A DNA stretch of 64,000 bases from NCBI GenBank assembly GCA_024998815.1, contig JACEUQ010000002.1, positions 1 through 64,000 of the forward strand, written 5' to 3'. How positions within the stretch are numbered: the stretch's first letter is position 1; every line of letters begins with the position of its first letter. The notes under the pieces were generated by a model. The model saw nothing but the letters and a program-made list of their open reading frames with translations, made no database searches and was not told the DNA's origin. Made by a program: the position numbers and the translations under genes. This DNA comes from Opitutus sp. Its GTDB lineage: Bacteria > Verrucomicrobiota > Verrucomicrobiia > Opitutales > Opitutaceae. Positions 1 through 8,875 of this stretch are shown here, piece by piece.

Positions 1-739
1 CAAACCCGCTGCGTTCCGCCGCCTCCGCCACCGTCGCACCGGCTTCCAACTCGGCCTGGGCCCGCTTAAGCCGCAACGCCGCGCGCAACTGCCCCGCCGT
101 CATGCCGGTTTCCTTTTTCAACAGCCGCGTCAGGTGATCGGGGTGGTAGCCCACGCGCTCCGCCAGCTTCGCCACGGGAAGCCCCTCGCCGCCGCCGTCC
201 ACACCGGAAAAAACCGCCCGCGCCCGCCGCACCACTGTGCCCTCGGCTCCCTTGCGTTCTTCGAGCAGACCCACCGCGCGCATCAACACATCGAGCACCA
301 TCAACACCGCGCCCGCCTCCCCGGGCCGCACCTGCGCCGCCTCGCCCTCGCTCCAGCCGCGCAACTCCGTAAGCGCCCGCCGCAGCTCGTTCAACTCGCC
401 CTGCGCCAGCATCGCCTGAGCGCTGGTCGTTTCGCCGGGAACACTCACATCCAGCGCTATACACAGCGGTTTGCCGCCTGCATCCTCCACAAACGCGTGC
501 TCACACCCCGGAGCCAAATAAAACACCCGCCCCGCCTGCACCGCTTCCTTGCGTCCGCCCACCCACTGAGTCCCGGTTCCCGTCAAATACAGCAAAAACT
601 GCCCGTGCGCGTGCCGGTGCGTTTCCACCCAGCCTTTCTCCGGCAAATGCCGGTTCAAAGCGAACCGCATCACCCTCAATTTCCCCACTCGAATATCCAA
701 GCTATGGGCATACAGCGGGCGCAAATTCCTTAACTTCAT
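1..739 (-). CDS. AraC-family transcriptional regulator, 3' end cut by window edge
   Basis: Reading the minus strand from ATG 739 gives at least 246 codons that run off the window start. The N-terminal part looks like a cupin effector-binding domain (HRHAHGQFLLYLTG, then VFYLAPGCEHAFVED), and the C-terminal part is a helix-turn-helix (LAERVGYHPDHLTRLLKKE followed by GMTAGQLRAALRLKRA). This cupin-HTH order is typical of AraC/XylS regulators of sugar use. It is divergent from the SDR/GH88 cluster, so it probably controls that cluster in response to a uronate or a breakdown product; this is inference. The last part of the second HTH is missing because the window ends at residue 246, not because the gene is broken. 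Confidence 0.9.
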   Translation of the reverse strand, partial: MKLRNLRPLYAHSLDIRVGKLRVMRFALNRHLPEKGWVETHRHAHGQFLLYLTGTGTQWVGGRKEAVQAGRVFYLAPGCEHAFVEDAGGKPLCIALDVSVPGETTSAQAMLAQGELNELRRALTELRGWSEGEAAQVRPGEAGAVLMVLDVLMRAVGLLEERKGAEGTVVRRARAVFSGVDGGGEGLPVAKLAERVGYHPDHLTRLLKKETGMTAGQLRAALRLKRAQAELEAGATVAEAAERSGF

Positions 740-844
740 GGCACGGGTATAATTTCGAGTAATTTTAATTTAAAGTCGGAAAAGTGCTTATTTAATCCAG
801 TTCTGTCCTCACCCCATTTTCAAAACCCCGCTATAGTGTAACCC
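740..844. promoter_or_regulatory. divergent promoter region between AraC regulator and SDR/GH88 cluster
   Basis: A 105-bp AT-rich gap between divergent starts. A TATAAT match lies at 748-753 on the plus strand, which would give the SDR gene a long leader, and AT runs at 753-772 could serve the regulator in the other direction. No operator palindrome is certain. The regulator most likely binds here. Confidence 0.4.
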
Positions 845-1636
845 ATGAATCCCCAAGCCGTCGTTCTCGTCACCGGTTCCAGTCGCGGTCTCGGCCGTGG
901 TGTCGCCGAAACCCTCGCCGCTCTCGGCGTCAGCGTCGCCGTCCATTACGGCTCGAACCGCGCGGCAGCCGACGAGACCGTGGCGCGTTGCCAAGCCCTC
1001 GCCCTCTCCCCCGCCCAGCGCTTCATTTCAGTCGCCGGCGATCTCGGCCAGGCCGCCGGCCGCCAAGCCCTGTTCGATGGCACCATGGCCGCCTTCGGAC
1101 GTATCGACGCTTTGGTGAACAACGCCGGCATCGCCCCCCGAGTCCGCGCCGACCTCACCGAAGCCACCGAGGAGATTTTCGACGAGGTCATCGATGTTAA
1201 CCTCAAGGGGCCTTACTTCCTCACCCAGTTGGTCGCCAAATACTGGCTCGCTCACCTCGGCCAATCGCTCCTACCCGACGGCTACAAACTCATCTTCGTA
1301 ACCTCGCTCTCCGCCTCGGTCCCCTCGGTTAATCGTGGCGAATACTGCATCTCCAAAGCGGGCGTCGCCATGGCCACCCAGCTCTGGGCCAACCGTCTTG
1401 CCGGCGACGGCATCAGCGTGATCGAACTGCGCCCCGGCATCATGGCCACCGACATGACCTCCGGCGTGACCGCCAAATACGACGCCTTGATCGCCGGTGG
1501 TCTCGTCCCACAGAAGCGTTGGGGCACCCCGGCCGATCTCGGCCGCGCCGTCACCGCGATTGTCGCCGGCCACTTCCCGTTCTCCACCGGCGACGTCATC
1601 AACATCGATGGCGGTTTCCACCTCCGCAGCCTCTAA
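845..1636 (+). CDS. SDR-family oxidoreductase (3-ketoacyl-ACP reductase-like)
   Basis: This 263-residue classical short-chain dehydrogenase has the cofactor loop TGSSRGLG at residues 10-17, NNAG at 92-95, and a catalytic set that fits Ser154, Tyr167 and Lys171 (YCISK). The C terminus INIDGGFHLR is usual for the family. It would act in the cytoplasm as an NAD(P)-dependent sugar or keto-acid reductase. Homologues are often annotated as FabG-like, but its place at the head of a GH88/isomerase/Gfo-Idh cluster argues for a step in uronate or ketosugar metabolism, not fatty acid synthesis. The next gene starts 43 bp downstream, so the cluster may be one transcript. The exact substrate cannot be read from the sequence. 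Confidence 0.9.
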   Translation: MNPQAVVLVTGSSRGLGRGVAETLAALGVSVAVHYGSNRAAADETVARCQALALSPAQRFISVAGDLGQAAGRQALFDGTMAAFGRIDALVNNAGIAPRVRADLTEATEEIFDEVIDVNLKGPYFLTQLVAKYWLAHLGQSLLPDGYKLIFVTSLSASVPSVNRGEYCISKAGVAMATQLWANRLAGDGISVIELRPGIMATDMTSGVTAKYDALIAGGLVPQKRWGTPADLGRAVTAIVAGHFPFSTGDVINIDGGFHLRSL

Positions 1637-1679
1637 GTCCGGCCGCTCCGCGCCCCCCCCTTTTTTCTAAAAACCCGCC

Positions 1680-3056
1680 ATGATCCACCTCGACCCGTCG
1701 CTCACCCCCGCCGCTCTCGCCCCCGCGCTCGACCGCTTTTTTGCGGTCGCCAAAACCAAAATCACCTCGCTCGACCGCGACTACGACGAAACCAAGGGCT
1801 CGCCCGTTTTCACCGTCGCCGGCCGCTACACCACGCGTGGCTGGACCGAGTGGACCGAGGGTTTCCGCTACGGCATCGCCTTGCTGCACTTTGACGCAAC
1901 CGGCGACACCGAGAGCCTCGCCTCGGGCCGCAGCCGCACCGTGAGCAAGATGGCCTCGCACGTTTCCCACATCGGCGTGCACGACCACGGTTTCAACAAC
2001 CTCTCCACCTACGGCAATCTCCTGCGCCTGCTGCGCGAAGGCCGTCTGCCCGCCAACGAGTGGGAGAAAAACTTTTACGAGCTCGCCCTCAAAACCAGCG
2101 GCGCCATCCAGGCCGCCCGCTGGACCGACCGCCCCGGCCAGCCCGGCTACATCCACAGCTTCAACGGCGCGCACTCGCTGTTCGTGGATACGATCCGCTC
2201 CTGCCGCATCCTCATGGTGGCGCACCGCCTCGGCCACGTGCTCATGAGCGAAGGCGACAAACCGGTTAACCTGCTCGACCGCGCCCTCCAGCACATCACC
2301 AACACCGCCCGCTTTAACGTGTTCTACGGCGAGGGCCGCGACCGCTACGACGAGTCGGGCCGCACCGCCCACGAGGCGATTTTCAACGTCAAAGACGGCG
2401 CCTTCCGCTGCCCTAATTCGCAGCAAGGCTACACCGGTTTCTCCACCTGGACCCGCGGCCAGGCTTGGGCGCTGCTCGGCTTCGCAGAAGAACTCGAATT
2501 CCTCGCCGAGATCACCGACGCCGAGCTCGCACCGTTTGGCGGCCGTGCCGCGCTGGAGGCCATGATGCTCAAGGGTGCCATCGCCACCGCCGAGCACTAC
2601 ATCGCCAACACCCCGACCTGCGGTATCCCTTATTGGGACACGGGCGCCCCCAAGATCCACCTCTTGGGCGATTACCAGAACCGCCCGGCCGATCCCTACA
2701 ACGCCTACGAGCCGGTCGACAGTTCCGCCGCCGCCATCGACGCCCAAGGTCTGCTCCGCCTCTCCCGTTACCTGCAAGGCAAGGGCGACACCGTCCGCGC
2801 CGCTCGTTACCTGCAAGCCGGCCTCACGGTCGCGAAAACCTTGTTCAGCGAGCCCTACCTCTCCACCGATCCGAAGCACCAGGGCCTCATCCTGCACTCG
2901 ATTTATCACCAGCCCAACGGTTGGGACTATACCCCGGACGCCGGCAAGGCTCCGTACGGCGAATCCTCGATGTGGGGCGACTACCACGCGATGGAACTGG
3001 CGGTTTATCTGAACCGCCTGAACAAGGGCCAGCCTTACTACACGTTCTTCGCCTAA
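1680..3056 (+). CDS. glycoside hydrolase family 88 (unsaturated glucuronyl hydrolase-like)
   Basis: This 458-residue protein has the all-alpha barrel signature of GH88, including the HDHGFNN stretch near residue 101 and WTRGQAWALLGF at 257-268. Asp102 and Asp170 sit about where the family has its two conserved acidic residues (inferred alignment). GH88 enzymes hydrate the 4,5-unsaturated uronic acid left at the non-reducing end after polysaccharide lyase cleavage, releasing a ketouronate. I see no clear signal peptide, so it probably acts in the cytoplasm on imported oligosaccharides. It ends 12 bp before the next gene, which supports co-transcription with the SDR and isomerase genes. Confidence 0.92.
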   Translation: MIHLDPSLTPAALAPALDRFFAVAKTKITSLDRDYDETKGSPVFTVAGRYTTRGWTEWTEGFRYGIALLHFDATGDTESLASGRSRTVSKMASHVSHIGVHDHGFNNLSTYGNLLRLLREGRLPANEWEKNFYELALKTSGAIQAARWTDRPGQPGYIHSFNGAHSLFVDTIRSCRILMVAHRLGHVLMSEGDKPVNLLDRALQHITNTARFNVFYGEGRDRYDESGRTAHEAIFNVKDGAFRCPNSQQGYTGFSTWTRGQAWALLGFAEELEFLAEITDAELAPFGGRAALEAMMLKGAIATAEHYIANTPTCGIPYWDTGAPKIHLLGDYQNRPADPYNAYEPVDSSAAAIDAQGLLRLSRYLQGKGDTVRAARYLQAGLTVAKTLFSEPYLSTDPKHQGLILHSIYHQPNGWDYTPDAGKAPYGESSMWGDYHAMELAVYLNRLNKGQPYYTFFA

Positions 3057-3068
3057 GTTTTCCCCGTC

Positions 3069-3881
3069 ATGGACAACCTCTCCCGTCTCGCCATCCACAC
3101 GATGACGACCAAGCCGTGGGACCTTCCCACAGCCGTCGCCAAGTTCTCTGCCGCCGGCGTCCCCGGTGTCGGTGTCTGGCGTCAATGGCTCGCCGGTCGC
3201 CCGCTGGCCGAGTCCCGCGCCATGCTCGCCGACAACGGCCTGAGCGCCGTCTCGCTGGTGCGCGGTGGTTTTTTCCCCGGCCTCAACGCTGCTGAACGCA
3301 CCGCCGCCCTCGACGACACCCGTCGTGCCCTCGATGAAGCCGCCGCCGTCGGCGCGCCCCAAGTCGTGCTGGTATGCGGCGCCCGCCCCGAACTCAGCTT
3401 GCCGGAAAACCGCCGCCAGATCACCGAAGGCGTCGCCGCCTGTCTCGATCACGCCCGCCAAACCGGGGTCAAACTCGCGCTCGAACCGCTGCACCCGATG
3501 TACGCCGATTGCCGCAGCGCGATCAACACCATCGGCCAGTGCAACGACATGATCGATCAGCTCGGCGACACCTGGCTGGGCATCGCCGCCGACGTTTATC
3601 ACATCTGGTGGGATCCGCAGTTGGAGTCAGAAATCGCCCGCGCCGGCCGCCGCATCATCGGCTTCCACGTCTGCGATTGGGTGACGCCCACCGCTGATTT
3701 CTTGAACGACCGCGGGCTGATGGGCGAAGGCTGCATCGACATCCCCGGCATCCGCGGCCTCGTCGAGAAAGCCGGTTTCGACGGCCCGATCGAGGTCGAG
3801 ATTTTCTCCACCCGCCACTGGGCCCGCGACCAAGACCAGTTCCTTGCCGACATCCTCACCGCCTACAAAACCAAAGTCTAA
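3069..3881 (+). CDS. sugar phosphate isomerase/epimerase family TIM-barrel protein
   Basis: This 270-residue protein belongs to the AP-endonuclease-2-like TIM-barrel group that includes xylose isomerase-like and hydroxypyruvate isomerase-like enzymes. Likely metal ligands appear in the usual order: Glu in LALEPLHPMYAD, Asp in IAADVYHIWWD, His in GFHVCDW, and Glu in EVEIFSTRHW. It starts 12 bp after the GH88 stop. An isomerase or epimerase acting on the keto-sugar made upstream fits the context, but this family has many substrates and the reaction is not defined by sequence. Confidence 0.88.
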   Translation: MDNLSRLAIHTMTTKPWDLPTAVAKFSAAGVPGVGVWRQWLAGRPLAESRAMLADNGLSAVSLVRGGFFPGLNAAERTAALDDTRRALDEAAAVGAPQVVLVCGARPELSLPENRRQITEGVAACLDHARQTGVKLALEPLHPMYADCRSAINTIGQCNDMIDQLGDTWLGIAADVYHIWWDPQLESEIARAGRRIIGFHVCDWVTPTADFLNDRGLMGEGCIDIPGIRGLVEKAGFDGPIEVEIFSTRHWARDQDQFLADILTAYKTKV

Positions 3882-3947
3882 GTAGTCGGTTTCCCTTCAT
3901 CCCTTTTTCTCACCCTTTCCCGTTTCCTTTCCTCTAACCCTCACCCT

Positions 3948-5093
3948 ATGAAAATCCACAAAATCGGTATCATCATGAACGGCGTCACCGGACGCATGGG
4001 CAAAAACCAGCATCTGCTGCGTTCCATCGACGCCATCATCAAACAAGGAGGCGTGCGCGTTTCCCCTGACGAGATCATCATGCCCCACGCCATCCTCGTG
4101 GGCCGCAGCGAAGACAAACTGCGCGAGCTCACCGCTCTGTGCTCGGTCAAAGAATACACCACCGACCTCGACGCCGTACTCAAGGATCCGCAGTACCAGA
4201 TCTATTTCGATGCGCAGACCACGCTGCACCGTTTCGCCGCCGTCAAAAAGGCCGCCGAGGCTGGCAAGCACGTGTATTGCGAAAAGCCCACCGCCATCGC
4301 GACCGCCGACGCGGTTGCCCTCTACGAGATCTGCCGCAAGGCCGGCGTGAAGAACGGTGTGGTTCAAGACAAGCTCTGGCTGCCCGGCATGGTTAAACTG
4401 CGCCGCCTGATGGAGCAGGGCTTCTTTGGCAAAATCCTCTCCGTGCGCGGCGAGTTCGGTTACTGGGTTTACGAGGGGCACAACATCCCCGCCCAGCGTC
4501 CTTCGTGGAACTACCGCGCCGAGGACGGCGGCGGCATGGCCATCGATATGCTCTGCCATTTCCGCTACGTGATCGACAACCTCTTCGGCCCGATCAAGTC
4601 GGTGAACTGCCTCGCTTCGACCCACATCGAAGAGCGCGTCGACGAAGCCGGTAAACCCTACAAGTGCACCGCCGATGACAGCACCTACGCCACCTTCGAA
4701 TTGACCAACGGCGTCATCGTGCAGCTCAACGCATCCTGGAACGTGCGCGTTCGCCGCGACGACCTGCTCACCCTGCAAGTGGACGGCACCCACGGCACCG
4801 CCGTCGCCGGCCTGCGCGATGTTTACATCCAGCACTACGGCAACACGCCCAAGCCGATCTGGAACCCGGACATCAAGCAGCCCATCGACTTCTTCTCCGA
4901 CTGGAGCAAGGTTCCCGAGCAAGAGAGCTACGACAACGCCTTCAAGGTGCAGTGGGAACTGTTCCTGCGTCACGTTGCCCTCGACGAGCCGTTCCGTTGG
5001 AACCTTCTCGAAGGTGCCAAGGGCGTGCAGCTCGCCGAAGTCGGCCTGCAATCGAGCGCTGACCGCACCTGGAAAGACCTGGCGAAGATCTAA
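3948..5093 (+). CDS. Gfo/Idh/MocA-family oxidoreductase
   Basis: This 381-residue enzyme has an N-terminal NAD(P)-binding fold whose loop is unusual (MNGVTGRMGKNQHL, reminiscent of DapB) and the family's EKPTA motif (YCEKPTAIATADA), followed by the alpha/beta C-terminal substrate domain. It would oxidise or reduce a sugar or cyclitol with NAD(P) in the cytoplasm. It follows the isomerase by 66 bp and is the last gene of the tight cluster. With the SDR it gives the locus two dehydrogenases, as expected for inversion or oxidation of a uronate-derived sugar. The substrate is unknown. Confidence 0.9.
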   Translation: MKIHKIGIIMNGVTGRMGKNQHLLRSIDAIIKQGGVRVSPDEIIMPHAILVGRSEDKLRELTALCSVKEYTTDLDAVLKDPQYQIYFDAQTTLHRFAAVKKAAEAGKHVYCEKPTAIATADAVALYEICRKAGVKNGVVQDKLWLPGMVKLRRLMEQGFFGKILSVRGEFGYWVYEGHNIPAQRPSWNYRAEDGGGMAIDMLCHFRYVIDNLFGPIKSVNCLASTHIEERVDEAGKPYKCTADDSTYATFELTNGVIVQLNASWNVRVRRDDLLTLQVDGTHGTAVAGLRDVYIQHYGNTPKPIWNPDIKQPIDFFSDWSKVPEQESYDNAFKVQWELFLRHVALDEPFRWNLLEGAKGVQLAEVGLQSSADRTWKDLAKI

Positions 5094-5128
5094 AACCCAT
5101 ACGCGTTTACCATTGGTGCGCCGGAAAT

Positions 5129-5243
5129 CCTTGAGCTCACTCTCAAGGCCACACTCGGATGGCCCTAGCTCGAATGGGCCTAGGTCGGATATGCCACACA
5201 CTGATAGACCAAGCGCCCCGTGGCCTTGCGCGTGAGCGCAAGG
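5129..5243. repeat. REP-like hairpin pair (family shared across the window)
   Basis: Two imperfect palindromes, CCTTGAGCTCACTCTCAAGG at 5129-5148 and CCTTGCGCGTGAGCGCAAGG at 5224-5243, face each other. Both stand next to a 'GGCCACAC' or 'GTGGCC' flank as in the other copies of this family. They lie in the gap between the Gfo/Idh and ThuA-like genes. The second copy has compensating changes in both arms, so its stem is preserved. Confidence 0.8.
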
Positions 5244-5340
5244 TTTAGACTAATTCGGTTAAACGGAGCGGCGGCATCGGCATTTTGGCCCGTGCCGCCG
5301 CTCTTTCATTTTAAGCTCCCGCAACCACACTCACCGCATC

Positions 5341-6012
5341 ATGAAGCCCCCCGTTGTCATCCTCTTTGCCGACCGTCACTACGGCGCCGCCCCAGGGCGT
5401 GCTCAGGCCGAACTCCTGAGGCCCTTATGTGAGGTTCACTATATCGAGGAAGATTACGCGGCGCTGATTGCCGCCCTGGCTGCGCACCCCGAAGCCACGC
5501 TCGCCTTCAATTCCATCGCCGGCACACCGGGTAACCCGGCGCCGGCACCCGAGCTCGAAGCGCCGCTGCAGGCCCACCTCGCCGCCGGCCGACCGCTGTG
5601 GATTTTGCACGGTGGCAGTGCGGCCTGCTGGCCGTGGGCGTGGTGGCGCCAACTCATGCCATTGCGCTGGGTACGCAACGGCGACCCCGACCAGATGCCC
5701 GTCAGCACACACCCGATCGTGCCGCTGCACCTCGTCGCAACGCCGGCCGCGCTCGCGAGTATCCCAAATATCCCCGCCATCACCGACCTGCCCACCGACG
5801 AACTTTACATCAAACTGGCAGCGCAGCACCCCTTCGAGACTTGGCTGACCATCAATTACGAAGGCGTCGATTATCCCCAAGCGTGCAGCGCGTCCAGCGC
5901 GTGGGGCGGAGCGATCCACTGCTTCCTTCCTGGGCACTCCGCCGAAGCGCTCGGCCACCCGGCGTATGCGGCGCTGTTCACCGCTCTCGCGCGTAAGTGG
6001 CTCGCGGCGTAA
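5341..6012 (+). CDS. ThuA-like domain protein
   Basis: This 223-residue protein looks like a ThuA-like member of the class I glutamine-amidotransferase fold: a short N-terminal strand (VVILFADRHYG), a central LWILHGGS turn resembling the family's conserved glycine-rich loop, and a C-terminal GGAIHCFLPGHS segment like the 'GRVFYTxxGH' end of ThuA domains. ThuA proteins occur in sugar catabolic loci next to Gfo/Idh oxidoreductases, as here. No signal peptide is visible. The function of the family is not settled, and this copy is somewhat diverged. Confidence 0.7.
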   Translation: MKPPVVILFADRHYGAAPGRAQAELLRPLCEVHYIEEDYAALIAALAAHPEATLAFNSIAGTPGNPAPAPELEAPLQAHLAAGRPLWILHGGSAACWPWAWWRQLMPLRWVRNGDPDQMPVSTHPIVPLHLVATPAALASIPNIPAITDLPTDELYIKLAAQHPFETWLTINYEGVDYPQACSASSAWGGAIHCFLPGHSAEALGHPAYAALFTALARKWLAA

Positions 6013-6048
6013 GACAAGCCGCGCCGCTCCTCGACTCGATTCCGGCCA

Positions 6049-6408
6049 TCAGGCCTTTGCCGGGTAAGGACAGTTGCGGCAGCCATTGCCGCAGCACTTT
6101 CCCTGTTTAAGCAGATACCAGCGGGTGAAGACGTAATTGCCTCCTTTTACCGTATAATCGATGTGCTCGAGCAGTCGGTTGGAGGCTGGCTTTTGTTTCG
6201 CCAAAATCAGGGCCTCCTCAAACGGCAAGTCGGCCAAACGTCCTTCAATGTGCTTGCCGATGACCTTCGCCAAACAGGACGGGCAGAGGCATTTTCTTGA
6301 AAAATCCGCCGGCAAGATCGCCGGATAGTCGTTGCACCAGCAGGTGCCGACCGCACAACCACAGTCAAACGGCGTACCGCATTCAGAGCAGGGCTGGTTG
6401 GACTTCAT
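6049..6408 (-). CDS. small Cys-rich protein: CWC-type cysteine domain plus DUF5522-like tail
   Basis: I chose ATG 6408 (119 residues); an in-frame TTG at 6417 is also possible. The N-terminal half carries spaced cysteines (CSECGTPFDCGC, then GTCWCNDYP and CLCPSCLAKV), as in cysteine-rich CWC proteins. The C-terminal half holds the motif YVFTRWYLLKQGKCCGNGCR, which is the core of the DUF5522 family. The two domains are usually small separate proteins, so this looks like a natural fusion. Zinc or iron-sulfur binding is likely from the cysteine pattern, but no function is known. Confidence 0.75.
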   Translation of the reverse strand: MKSNQPCSECGTPFDCGCAVGTCWCNDYPAILPADFSRKCLCPSCLAKVIGKHIEGRLADLPFEEALILAKQKPASNRLLEHIDYTVKGGNYVFTRWYLLKQGKCCGNGCRNCPYPAKA

Positions 6409-6526
6409 GAGAGGCAACGTTTTGAAGCCCTCCGCCAGCCGATGGCAACAGCATTGCCCGCGCCCGGCGAGTAAGCCGTGAAGGACGATGTTGGACAGTT
6501 GGACGGTCTTTCCCCCGTCCCCGTAT

Positions 6527-8875
6527 TCAGGGCGCCCCCACCGACTTGGCGGTCGGGCGCGTGGTGACCTCCCACGTCAGCGCCCAGCCGCTGGCGGGAT
6601 GACTCAATGAAACCAACCCGGAGGACGGTTCTTTGATGATGGCCGGCGTCGGCAGGCACTTGACCCTAATTTGCCGCTCCATGAGCTGAGTTTCCCAGCG
6701 CCGATCCAACCAGGCGGGCGTCCGGCTGTGCCAGACCATCGTGCCTGTGACCGCTTCACGGGAGGTTAAATCCACCGTGAAGGTCGGCGCCGATTCGCTG
6801 AAAACGGCGATCGTTGTCACCTCAATAAGACGCTCCGCCGGTGAGATGGATAGGCGCGCCTGCTCGATTCCGTTTTCATCAACAACGTGGGCGGTAAAGC
6901 CCTCCGTCGGCACCAGCCCCGTCCAATTCAGGTGCAGTCCGTTTTCGCTCACGCGCAAGCCGTTAACCGGTTTGCCCGTGGCCGTATCGAGCCAGACCGG
7001 GTGCTTTGTCCAGGTTGCGCCCTTGGCCGGCCGGAAACTCCACCCGCCATTCACCACCGGTTTGCGGAATGACTCGGGCTTGGCCGCTTGGGTCCCTGCC
7101 CAGGCCTGCACCCGCGCTTCGGCCAACATGGGGTTGCTGGGGCGTTCAGCCGGAGTGGTCGCTAAAACGGGATCGCGGAAGGACCGCACCTTCAACTCGC
7201 CAATTTTGTAGGTAATCAAGGTGGCCTCAGCAGTTTTTTTGACTTTGGCGGTGGCGCCGGCGGAGGTGGTTGCGGCAGTGTCCGGATTATCGGAAGCCGC
7301 AGGCGCGGACGCGGGCGACGGGGGAGCGCCGCCCGCGTTGTTCGCGGCAGTACTTCCTGAAGGCGAAGCGCCGGATTCGCTCGAAGCAGCACCGGCCGCG
7401 TTTGCATCAGCGCTAGGCGGAAAGAGCGTTGTGGCGAGGGCGTCCGGAGTGAGATCGAATTTAAGCGGCGGAGGATTCTCCGCAGAAGGCGGGCTCGCGG
7501 TTTTGTTAGCCCACACGATTTCCGTCACGCCCGGGGGTTCGCTTGATTTTGGCGCAACCGCGGAAGCCGGGGCCGGGGCTGGCGCAGCGGCTTCCGGCGC
7601 TGCGTCTGCAGCCTCCGCCGAAGCCGGCTTTCCCTGAATTTCTGGAAGTGAAACGGCGTCGATACCCGCTGCCGTGTCTTTGGCCGGTGCGGGCGGCGCC
7701 TCCGGTGAAAGCCCCACCGTGCCACTACCAAGCGCGGGGGATGGGGCCTCCGTACCGCCACCGTGCGCGGTGGTTAAGGGTGCAGCTGCGTCCGCTCTCG
7801 CCTGCTTCGGCGTGGAAGCCCCGGCCGCACCCGCAGACTCCGCTGTGTGAGCCGACGTAGCATCGGCGACGGCGGTCCCGTTGGAGAGGGCCGGAGTCGT
7901 GAGTGTTTCGGCGTGGGTGGTCACGGTGGCGTCGGCCCCGCCCAATTTGCCCGTTTGCCCTGGCAACACGGGCATGCCGCCTACTTGTGCGCTCGGTGCC
8001 GGCGCAGTGGAAAAACCTGGGGAATGCGCTTCGTTAGCCGCTCCCGGCGGGGCCGAGTGCGCTTGCGCCACAGTCGTCGAGCTCGTGCCCAACGCGGCCC
8101 CGGTCGGTGCGGCGGCCTCCCCGTGTGCAGGCGTTTCGGCTGCCGGGGCGGTCGGGGGCAACAACGGCGCCTGGTGCGCAACCTCTGCCGCAGGGGCTTC
8201 GTGCGTTTCACCGCTAGCGAGCGCAGGCTGCCCAGGCTGCACTTCGGCGGGCGATTTCGGAGCGCTACCTTTGAACCAAAACACAGCCGCCGCCGCAGCT
8301 AGTACCACCACGCCACCAGCGCCCCAACGGACGAGTTTAGTGCGCTTGGTAACAGGCGGTTTCTCCACGTGTGCCTCGTGCGCGACAGGGGCTTCCGAAG
8401 GCGTTTCGGCGACGGCCTCCGAAGGGTCGGCCAGTTTGGCCGGCGCTGGATGGCTGAAGCCCCAGCTTCGGATAAACCACCCCGTGTCCGTCTCCACCGC
8501 GTACGTACCCAGATCAATGTCGGTGCCCTCGGTTAGATCGTGAACGATGGATTTAACTGCGGCTAAAAGCTCGCGCGGGCTGGTGATTGCCGGGTCTTCT
8601 TCGCGCCGTTCCAAATCGGCGGTGATGTCGAGTAGGGCATGCTGCAAAAGTTGGCGTATGTCGGCCAAGTCGGCCGCTTCAGGAGCCCGCGGCACGGAGC
8701 CCCCCAACCAGCGCCAGCCCACCATGTCGGAGCCCGCGGGACGATGCGGCTCCAGAAACACGCGGCGGAAATGCTCACGCAGCATCGACCACGAAGCGTG
8801 GACGGGGCGTCCGGACACTTGCACCGCCCCGCTCTCAGGGTCATCGGCCTGCCACGGTATGCGCTCGTCGTTCAT
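6527..8875 (-). CDS. single-pass membrane protein with long Ala/Pro-rich linker, unknown function
   Basis: This 782-residue protein is not one I recognise. Residues 1-180 are soluble and contain an acidic helical stretch (RQLLQHALLDITADLERREED). A single membrane segment follows (WGAGGVVVLAAAAAVFWF, about residues 187-204) after the basic KRTKLVR, which suggests the N terminus is cytoplasmic. Residues of about 205-560 are a low-complexity Ala/Pro/Ser/Glu linker. The last about 200 residues appear folded, with beta-rich text such as GLHLNWTGLVPTEGFTAHVVDENG. It starts inside the stop codon of the upstream lipoprotein gene (ATGA), so the two are probably made together and may interact in the envelope. 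Confidence 0.75.
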   Translation of the reverse strand: MNDERIPWQADDPESGAVQVSGRPVHASWSMLREHFRRVFLEPHRPAGSDMVGWRWLGGSVPRAPEAADLADIRQLLQHALLDITADLERREEDPAITSPRELLAAVKSIVHDLTEGTDIDLGTYAVETDTGWFIRSWGFSHPAPAKLADPSEAVAETPSEAPVAHEAHVEKPPVTKRTKLVRWGAGGVVVLAAAAAVFWFKGSAPKSPAEVQPGQPALASGETHEAPAAEVAHQAPLLPPTAPAAETPAHGEAAAPTGAALGTSSTTVAQAHSAPPGAANEAHSPGFSTAPAPSAQVGGMPVLPGQTGKLGGADATVTTHAETLTTPALSNGTAVADATSAHTAESAGAAGASTPKQARADAAAPLTTAHGGGTEAPSPALGSGTVGLSPEAPPAPAKDTAAGIDAVSLPEIQGKPASAEAADAAPEAAAPAPAPASAVAPKSSEPPGVTEIVWANKTASPPSAENPPPLKFDLTPDALATTLFPPSADANAAGAASSESGASPSGSTAANNAGGAPPSPASAPAASDNPDTAATTSAGATAKVKKTAEATLITYKIGELKVRSFRDPVLATTPAERPSNPMLAEARVQAWAGTQAAKPESFRKPVVNGGWSFRPAKGATWTKHPVWLDTATGKPVNGLRVSENGLHLNWTGLVPTEGFTAHVVDENGIEQARLSISPAERLIEVTTIAVFSESAPTFTVDLTSREAVTGTMVWHSRTPAWLDRRWETQLMERQIRVKCLPTPAIIKEPSSGLVSLSHPASGWALTWEVTTRPTAKSVGAP

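Noticed and set aside
1599-3602. 667-codon open frame on the minus strand opposite the GH88 and isomerase genes
   Set aside because: It is the antisense of two well-recognised plus-strand genes; long antisense frames are common at this GC content and the translation is Gly/Val/Ala-rich without motifs.
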